Positions 6,281 to 11,804 of a stretch of 11,804 nucleotides of DNA are shown piece by piece (the stretch's first letter is position 1; each line of letters starts with the position of its first letter). This DNA is from an uncultured Clostridium sp. (GTDB lineage: Bacteria > Bacillota > Clostridia > TANB77 > CAG-508). The DNA is taken from assembly GCA_945937855.1 (NCBI GenBank), contig CAMEUC010000025.1, positions 1 through 11,804 of the forward strand, in the 5' to 3' direction. Under the pieces are notes generated by a model. The model was given only the letters and a program-made list of their open reading frames with translations. It had not been told where the DNA came from and ran no database searches. The translations under genes and the position numbers were made by a program.

Positions 6281-6446
6281 CCTCGGAGAGCTAAAAGGGT
6301 ATTAGGGCATTTGCCCTAAACAGCAAAATGGGTGTCAAAACACCATGCTGGCGAATATTAGGTACTAAAAAATACTACCTATATTAGAGCAAAAATAAAT
6401 TTTGCTAATTATTAATGCTTCGTAAACTAGCATTAATAAATTTTTA
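6275..6446 (+). other. Six consecutive hairpins: candidate origin or structured RNA
   Basis: Six stem-loops lie back to back. H1: AATA-t-CCCT (6275-6283) with AGGGTATT (6296-6303), 12-base loop. H2: TAGGGC (6303-6308) with GCCCTA (6313-6318). H3: CAGCA (6321-6325) with TGCTG (6346-6350), enclosing GGTGT/ACACC (6331-6335/6340-6344). H4: AATAT-t-AGGTA (6354-6364) with TACCTATATT (6376-6385). H5: AGCAAAA (6388-6394) with TTTTGCT (6400-6406). H6: an 11-bp perfect stem, 6409-6419 with 6429-6439, followed by TTTTT (6441-6445). GC content rises sharply in H1-H3 compared with flanks. No known riboswitch or ribozyme is recognised. Options are a replication origin, an oriT, a small RNA ending in the weak terminator H6, or a leader controlling the next gene. 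Confidence 0.6.
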
Positions 6447-6459
6447 TAGTGAGGAAGTG

Positions 6460-7089
6460 ATGAAAATGTGGAAAGATTCAGAGCAAGCTTTAGATAGTAT
6501 TTTTTTATCATATAATAAAATTTTAAAGAGATTACATTCATTAGGAGTAACTACTAAACATGGAAAAGAAATAACTCATATGGATTTAAGAAAAGCTGTA
6601 GATGTTATGCTAAAAAAACATCCAACATGTAGATGGAGAAGTGAGAAAATTAGAAGTAGAAAATATTTTGTTTTAATAGAGGGATATGAATGGTTAAAGC
6701 GAGTATATTTTCAAAAAGAAAAATCATTAATTGATGCTGATGTAGATTTTTTTGAAACAAGAATTAAATTGTATGAGGATTTTTTGAAAGTAGAACATAA
6801 TGAAAATTGGTGGAATGAATATATGGATGTAAAACAATTATGTAAGTATTTCAATAGAAAAGATATTACTGTTAGAAAAGCTATTAAAAAAATGTGTGAT
6901 AGTGGTTTCGAAGAGTATAAAGTTTTAGTTAATGGTAAGGTTATGATTTCTAGTAAAGGTGTTGAATGGATTTGTAAAAATGTATTTAAGCAAAAATATT
7001 TAAAGCTATTAGAAAAGTATAAGATGGAATTAACTGAAAAATATATTGAAGCAGGTTATCCTTATGATAATTTCTTTTGGAGAAATTAA
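6460..7089 (+). CDS. Unrecognised element protein with two similar, possibly DNA-binding halves
   Basis: 209 residues from ATG 6460, behind GAGGA (6451-6455); ATG 6466 is an alternative with better spacing. An upstream ATG at 6415 would place the start inside hairpin H6 without a ribosome site and is disfavoured. I do not recognise the family. Residues 41-86 (MDLRKAVDVML...KYFVLIEGYEWLKRVYFQK) and 122-179 (MDVKQLCKYFN...GKVMISSKGVEWICKNVFKQK) share a start, a basic helix and the ending 'EW-[LI]-x-K/C-x-V-[YF]-[FK]', suggesting an internal duplication. The second half looks like a winged-helix unit (LCKYFNRKDITVRKAIKKMCDSGF). No signal peptide or membrane segment. It stands alone between the hairpin array and the hsd operon. 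A role in element replication or regulation is only a guess. Confidence 0.72.
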   Translation: MKMWKDSEQALDSIFLSYNKILKRLHSLGVTTKHGKEITHMDLRKAVDVMLKKHPTCRWRSEKIRSRKYFVLIEGYEWLKRVYFQKEKSLIDADVDFFETRIKLYEDFLKVEHNENWWNEYMDVKQLCKYFNRKDITVRKAIKKMCDSGFEEYKVLVNGKVMISSKGVEWICKNVFKQKYLKLLEKYKMELTEKYIEAGYPYDNFFWRN

Positions 7090-7149
7090 AATGGATATAA
7101 ATGTAAAAAAATAGTATAAAATGTAGAATATTTTTTACTTTTATGATAA

Positions 7150-7186
7150 AATAACTTCGGATAAATAAAAATTATCGGAAGTTATT
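7150..7186. terminator. Inverted repeat/terminator-like hairpin before hsdR
   Basis: A 15-base inverted repeat with one mismatch (7150-7164 with 7172-7186; AATAACTTCGGATAA against TTATCGGAAGTTATT) encloses a seven-base loop. It sits 17 bases before the hsdR start codon and is followed by only a short T-rich tail, so it could terminate the upstream gene or act as an operator or translational control of hsdR. Confidence 0.55.
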
Positions 7187-7202
7187 TATTGGGGGAACTT
7201 TT

Positions 7203-7817
7203 ATGTGGATAGAAGAACAATTATCTGAAGAAGATGTAAGAAATATATATATAACACCAGCCTTAGCTAAAAAATGGAGTTTAGAAAAACAAATTAGAAG
7301 TGAAGTTTATTTTACTGCTGGAAGAGTAATTGTAAGAGGAAATATGTCTACAAGGGCAAAAGGGGAAAAAGCTGATTACATACTATACTATAATAATTCT
7401 AAACCAATTGCAGTAGTAGAAGCTAAAAAAAATACTTTCCCTGTTGGAGAAGGAATGCAACAAGCAATGAATTATGCAAAAATATTAGATATTCCTTTTG
7501 CATATTCAACAAATGGAAAAGCTTTTTTAGAACATGATTTTATTACTGGAAAAGAACGAGAAATTCCAATGGACGAATTTCCATCTCCGGAAGATTTATG
7601 GTATAGGTACAAAGTAGGAAAAAATATTACTGAAGATGAAGAAAAAATTATAAATGAACCGTATTACTATGCCCCTGGAACAAATAAACCTAGATATTAT
7701 CAAAGAATAGCAATAAACAGAACTTGTGAGGCAATTGCTAGAAATCAAAAAAGAATATTATTAGTAATGGCTACGGGTACACGGAAAAACATTTACAGCA
7801 TTCCAAATTATTCATAG
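7203..7817 (+). pseudogene. hsdR: Type I restriction endonuclease subunit R, N-terminal fragment (frameshifted)
   Basis: Starts at ATG 7203 with GGGGGA six bases upstream. The 204-residue reading frame carries the HsdR nuclease domain: D58 and E73-x-K75 in KADYILYY...IAVVEAKK form the PD-(D/E)xK signature, followed by the QQAMNYA motif (86-92) typical of type I enzymes. It then enters the helicase at LLVMATGT. An extra C at 7782 changes Walker A from GTGKT to GTRKN, and the frame stops at 7817 after a short shifted tail. The break removes ATP-driven translocation, so this fragment should not restrict DNA. A basecalling or assembly error is possible, but the site is not a long homopolymer. Confidence 0.9.
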
Positions 7818-9552
7818 ATTAAGGCAATCAGGCTTGAAAAGAAAAATATTATATTTAGCAGATAGGAATATGCTTATAGATCAAACTATGTCTCAAGACT
7901 TTCAACCATTTAATAATGTTATGACAAAGATTGAAAATAGAAAGATGGATAGTTCATTTGAAATATATATGGCATTATACCAGCAACTTACAGATGGACA
8001 AGGTACTGATATATTCACACAATTTCAAAGAGATTTCTTTGACTTAATTATTGTTGACGAGTGTCATAGAGGAAGTGCAGCAGATGATTCAAATTGGAAG
8101 AAAATATTAGAATATTATAGTAGTGCTACTCAAATAGGATTAACAGCTACACCTAAAGAAACAAAGGAAATATCTAATATTACTTATTTTGGAGAACCAA
8201 TTTATACATATTCACTAAAGCAAGGAATTGATGATGGATTTTTAGCTCCATATAAAGTAATAAGAGTTAATCTCGATAAAGATTTAGTAGGATATAGACC
8301 AGAAGTAGGAAAAACAGATGTAAATGGTAATATTTTAAATAATGATGAAACTTATTATCAAGCTGACTTTGATAAAAAAATAATCATAGATGAAAGAACA
8401 CAAATTGTTGCTAAAAGAGTTACAGAGTTCTTGAAGAATACTGATAGATATAATAAAACTATAGTATTTTGTATTGATATAGAACATGCAGAAAGAATGA
8501 GACAGGCTCTAGTAAATGAAAATTCGGATATGATGTTAGAAAATCCAAATTATATTATGAGAATTACAGGAGACAATCAGATAGGAAAAGATCAACTAGA
8601 AAATTTTATAGATGTAGAAGAAAAATATCCTACAATTGTAACAACAAGTAAATTATTAACAACAGGAGCAGATTGTAAAACATGTAAATTAATAGTTTTA
8701 GATTCTAATATTAATTCAATGACGGAATTTAAACAGATTATTGGTAGAGGTACTAGAATTAGAGATGATTATGGAAAAACCTATTTTACAATTTTAGACT
8801 TTAGAAATGCTAGTAGATTATTTAGTGATCCAGCCTTCGATGGAGAACCAATTTCTATAAAAGAGGTAAAACCAGATGAACCAATGCCTACTGAAGATGA
8901 GGACGATTCTAAAAATGATAAAAATAACATTAATTCAGTAGATAATAATGAAACAAATATTAATCATCCTGGAAAAACTGTAAATACTAATACCAAAATT
9001 AGAGTTAATGGTGTTGAAATTAATATTTATAACGAAATATGCTCATATTATGATAAAGATGGAAAACAAGTAACTGAATCGTTAAAAGATTTTAGTAAAA
9101 GAAGTATATTAAATGAATACGCTTCTTTAAATGACTTTATTAATAAATGGAATTCAACAGATCGAAAGCAAGCGATATTAGATGAGCTGAAAGAACAAGG
9201 AGTAATATTAGATGAATTGAGAAAAGATGTTGGAAATGATGATATAGGGGATTTTGATTTAATATTACATATTGCCTATGATAAAAAGCCACTTACAAGA
9301 TATGAGAGAGTAAATAAAGTATTAAAAAAAGGATATTTATATAAATACTCAGAGATGGCGCAAAATATTTTAAAAGATTTACTAGAAAAATATAGTGATA
9401 ATAATGAATTAGAACTTACTGATACAAAAATTTTACAACTTAAACCATTTGAAGAATATGGTTCTCCAATGGAAATTGTTGATGTATTTGGAGGAAAAGA
9501 TAAATATATTGAGGCTGTTGAAGAATTAGAAGATGAATTATATGCAAGTTAG
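7783..9552 (+). pseudogene. hsdR: Type I restriction endonuclease subunit R, helicase and C-terminal fragment
   Basis: Continues the same gene in the +1 frame from GGA 7783 (GKTFTAFQIIHRLRQSGLKRK). A TTG at 7834 with a weak AAGG could restart translation 17 bases after the upstream stop and give 572 residues. In the rejoined 782-residue numbering the motifs are DECH 285-288, LTATP 313-317 and QIIGRGTRIR 511-520, followed by a Asp/Asn-rich linker and a C-terminal helical domain like that of EcoEI HsdR (…GSPMEIVDVFGGKDKYIEAVEELEDEL). All helicase motifs except Walker A are intact and no second break is seen, which suggests the frameshift is recent. hsdM follows after 12 bases. Confidence 0.9.
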
Positions 9553-9564
9553 GAGTTAGTAATA

Positions 9565-11052
9565 ATGGGAATAGGGAATATATTAAAAAGACTACAAGAT
9601 ATTATGCGAAATGATGAAGGCGTAAATGGTGATGCACAACGATTAGAACAAATTGTCTGGATTTTATTTTTAAAAGTATATGATGCCAAAGAAATGCAAT
9701 GGGAATTTGATGATGAAAATTATAACTCAATAATTCCAGAAAACTTAAGATGGAGAAATTGGGCAATCGATAAAAAAGATGGGAAAGCATTAACTGGTGA
9801 AGAATTATTAAATTTTATTAACAATGAATTATTTCCAAAATTAAAAAATCTTGATATAGATGCTGATACACCTATAAAAAAAGCGATTGTAAAATATACT
9901 TTTACAGATATTAATAATTATATGAAAAATGGAATTTTACTTAGACAAGTAATTAATATTATAGACGAAGTAAAATTCACTAATCCAAATGAAAGACATG
10001 AATTTAACGATATTTATGAGACTATGCTAAAAGAATTACAAAGTGCTGGTAATGCAGGAGAATTCTATACTCCAAGACCAGTTACTAACTTTATGGTAAA
10101 TATGATTGAACCTAAGTTAGGAGAAAAGATTGCAGACTTTGCTTGTGGTACAGGAGGATTCTTGACTTCTGCATTAGATTACTTAAAAGAACAAAAGAAA
10201 ACAGCAGACGATATAGATTTATATAATGATTCTATATATGGCATAGAAATGAAATCATTACCATATTTATTGTGTATTACTAATTTATTATTACATGACA
10301 TAGATAATCCAAAAGTAGAACATAGGAACAGTTTTGACAGAAATATAAAAGATTACTCAGAAAATGAAAAATACGATGTTGTATTAATGAATCCACCTTA
10401 TGGAGGAAATTTACTAAAAGAATATTTAATAAACTTTCCATCAAATTTAAGAGGATCTGAAACAGCAGATTTATTTATTGCTCTGATTATGTATAGATTA
10501 AAATCATTTGGAAGAGCTGCAGTAATATTACCAGATGGATTCTTATTTGGAGCTGATAACACAAAAATAAACATAAAGGCAAAACTATTAAGAGAATTCA
10601 ATTTACATACTATAATTAGATTGCCAAGCTCGGTATTTGCACCATATACATCCATAACAACCAATATTTTGTTCTTTGATAAAACTATGCCAACAAGTGA
10701 AGTATGGTTTTATAGATTAGATATGCCAGAAGGATATAAAAATTTTTCAAAAACAAAACCAATTAAGAATGAACATTTTGATGAAGTAAGTAAATGGTGG
10801 AACGATAGAAGAGAAATTGTAGATGAAAAAGAGAATGAAGAATCTTCTATAACATATAAGGCTAAGTGCTATCCTGTAAAAGAAATAATTGAGAATGGAT
10901 ATAATTTAGACCTATGTGGCTATCCTCATAAAGAAGAAATAATATTAGAACCTAAAGAATTAATAGCAAAATACCAAGAAGAGAGAGCTAAATTAAATGC
11001 GGAAATAGATGGAATTCTAGAAAAAGTAAGTAAATTATTGGAGGAAGATTAA
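9565..11052 (+). CDS. hsdM: Type I restriction-modification DNA methyltransferase subunit M
   Basis: 495 residues from ATG 9565, nine bases after AGGAG that overlaps the hsdR stop. It makes N6-methyladenine with SAM as donor, in a complex with HsdS. An N-terminal helical HsdM_N domain (about 5-140) precedes the N6_Mtase domain: AGEFYTPRPV, SAM-binding motif I DFACGTGGFL (191-200) and catalytic motif IV NPPY (276-279). The C-terminus has a predicted helical, Glu/Lys-rich segment (EPKELIAKYQEERAKLNAEIDGILEKVSKLLEE) that in this family contacts HsdS. Length is normal and no defect is visible. The stop TAA shares its last A with the ATG of hsdS, indicating coupled translation. Confidence 0.96.
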   Translation: MGIGNILKRLQDIMRNDEGVNGDAQRLEQIVWILFLKVYDAKEMQWEFDDENYNSIIPENLRWRNWAIDKKDGKALTGEELLNFINNELFPKLKNLDIDADTPIKKAIVKYTFTDINNYMKNGILLRQVINIIDEVKFTNPNERHEFNDIYETMLKELQSAGNAGEFYTPRPVTNFMVNMIEPKLGEKIADFACGTGGFLTSALDYLKEQKKTADDIDLYNDSIYGIEMKSLPYLLCITNLLLHDIDNPKVEHRNSFDRNIKDYSENEKYDVVLMNPPYGGNLLKEYLINFPSNLRGSETADLFIALIMYRLKSFGRAAVILPDGFLFGADNTKINIKAKLLREFNLHTIIRLPSSVFAPYTSITTNILFFDKTMPTSEVWFYRLDMPEGYKNFSKTKPIKNEHFDEVSKWWNDRREIVDEKENEESSITYKAKCYPVKEIIENGYNLDLCGYPHKEEIILEPKELIAKYQEERAKLNAEIDGILEKVSKLLEED

Positions 11053-11804
11053 TGACTGCTCAAGAACTAAAAAACTCAATTCTTCAATTAGCAATACAAG
11101 GGAAATTAGTAAAACAAGATCCAAACGATGAACCGGCTTCTGTATTGTTGGAAAAAATAAAAGAAGAAAGAGGAAAATTAATTGAAGAAAAGAAAATAAA
11201 AAAAGAAAAATACTCTGAAATATATAAAGATTCTTCAGATAATCATTATTATGAGAAGTTTGAAGATGGTACTATCAATGATATTACTGATGAGATTCCA
11301 TTTGAGATTCCTGATAGTTGGTGTTGGACTAGATTAAATAACATAACTAAAATCATTACTGGTTTTTCTTTTAAAAGTACAGAATTAAAAGAAAATAACG
11401 AAGTAAGAGTTATAAGAATTTCCGATTTTGATGAAAATGGATTGAAAAACAATAAAATAGTTAGAATAAACTCAAATGAAAAATTTGAAAATTATACTAT
11501 TAATAGAAACAGCATAGTTATGGCTATGACAGGTGGAACTGTTGGAAAATCTTATTTAATAAAAGAACTTGTTGAAAAGCTCTATTTAAATCAACGTGTT
11601 GCATGCATCAATGCATTTAATGAACTAATAAATATTAATTATATTTATACTGTCATTCAATCTCCTTTTATAAAAGATTTAATTAATATAAATAAAAATT
11701 CAACTAATGACAATATTTCGATGGACTTAATTAATAATTTTTTAATTCCTTTACCAGGTATTAATGAACAGGATAAAGTTATTAATAAATTGCAAGCGAT
11801 TTAT
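11052..11804 (+). CDS. hsdS: Type I restriction-modification specificity subunit S (3' end missing)
   Basis: Starts at ATG 11052, overlapping the hsdM stop by one base, and stays open to the window edge: 251 residues visible. The N-terminus (TAQELKNSILQLAIQGKLVKQDPNDEPASVLLEKIKEERGKL) is the conserved helical segment of EcoEI/EcoAI-type HsdS, including 'QGKLV.QDPNDEPAS'. A first target-recognition domain starts near E81 (EIPFEIPDSWCWTRL) and ends with FLIPLPGINEQDKVINKLQAIY, the usual TRD end and entry into the spacer helix. A second TRD is expected beyond the edge. HsdS sets the DNA target for both methylation and restriction. The target sequence cannot be read from the protein. Confidence 0.93.
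   Translation, partial: MTAQELKNSILQLAIQGKLVKQDPNDEPASVLLEKIKEERGKLIEEKKIKKEKYSEIYKDSSDNHYYEKFEDGTINDITDEIPFEIPDSWCWTRLNNITKIITGFSFKSTELKENNEVRVIRISDFDENGLKNNKIVRINSNEKFENYTINRNSIVMAMTGGTVGKSYLIKELVEKLYLNQRVACINAFNELININYIYTVIQSPFIKDLININKNSTNDNISMDLINNFLIPLPGINEQDKVINKLQAIY

Larger units (their letters stand above)
1759..11804. mobile_element. Integrative element (left end at tRNA-fMet core; right end outside the window)
   Basis: From the tRNA-fMet core rightwards the window shows a coherent module set: tyrosine integrase with its 3' end facing the att core, excisionase-like HTH protein, phage-type replisome organizer, DnaC-like loader and a type I restriction-modification cargo. This is typical of ICEs, satellites and prophage-like elements in Firmicutes. 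No relaxase, type IV secretion, capsid or terminase gene is visible, so the class is open. Whether the hsd genes are inside the element depends on where the second tRNA 3' end copy lies; that boundary is not in this window. Confidence 0.6.

Noticed and set aside
6275..6446. Known ribozyme or riboswitch (hammerhead, twister, pistol and others considered)
   Set aside because: None of the invariant core sequences I know is present; the stems are kept as an unexplained structured region.
7776..7834. Programmed ribosomal frameshift in hsdR
   Set aside because: No slippery heptamer, pseudoknot or internal Shine-Dalgarno stimulator is evident at the break, and HsdR is normally a single uninterrupted protein.
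9602..11452. Leftward frames opposite hsdM and hsdS (9602-9790, 10398-10664, 11249-11452)
   Set aside because: Shadows of conserved HsdM/HsdS coding sequence on the other strand, without ribosome sites.

Overview
The window is strongly AT-rich, with AGGAGG-type ribosome binding sites, several GTG/TTG start contexts, a CCA-encoded tRNA end and gram-positive surface-protein architecture (cohesin, dockerin, sortase-like tail). This points to a low-GC Firmicute, most likely a gut-type Clostridia relative. No marker gene allows a finer assignment.

Left part (1-1616): two co-directional surface-protein genes. The first is the 3' part of a secreted protein with cysteine-rich tandem repeats and a C-terminal type I dockerin. 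Seven bases after its RBS comes a small cohesin-like, Ig-like (Big_3-type) protein with a signal peptide and a C-terminal IPKAG/membrane/basic tail. The pair looks like a ligand and its cell-surface anchor. A strong terminator closes the unit.

Junction (1617-1997): no protein gene, but dense in signals. It holds the 3' half of an initiator tRNA-fMet (anticodon loop to CCA) without its 5' half. The fragment is centred between two pairs of short direct repeats, next to a tyrosine integrase gene. I read it as an attP-like or element-element junction of an integrative element.

Element core (1998-7089): leftward integrase and a zinc-ribbon protein of the DUF6076 type. A divergent regulatory region follows with a symmetric array of TTGTTAACAA-type sites. 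Rightward come an excisionase-like HTH protein, a phage-type replisome organizer and a DnaC-like helicase loader. After these lie a 92% A+T stretch and six consecutive hairpins, a candidate origin or structured RNA, then an unrecognised 209-residue protein with two similar halves.

Cargo (7150-11804): a type I restriction-modification operon, hsdR-hsdM-hsdS, running off the right edge. hsdR carries a one-base insertion (C7782) inside the Walker A codons, splitting it in two. hsdM and the visible part of hsdS are open, so the system as read should methylate but not restrict. No relaxase, coupling protein, phage structural gene or partition gene is visible, so ICE, phage satellite and other element types cannot be separated from this window alone.
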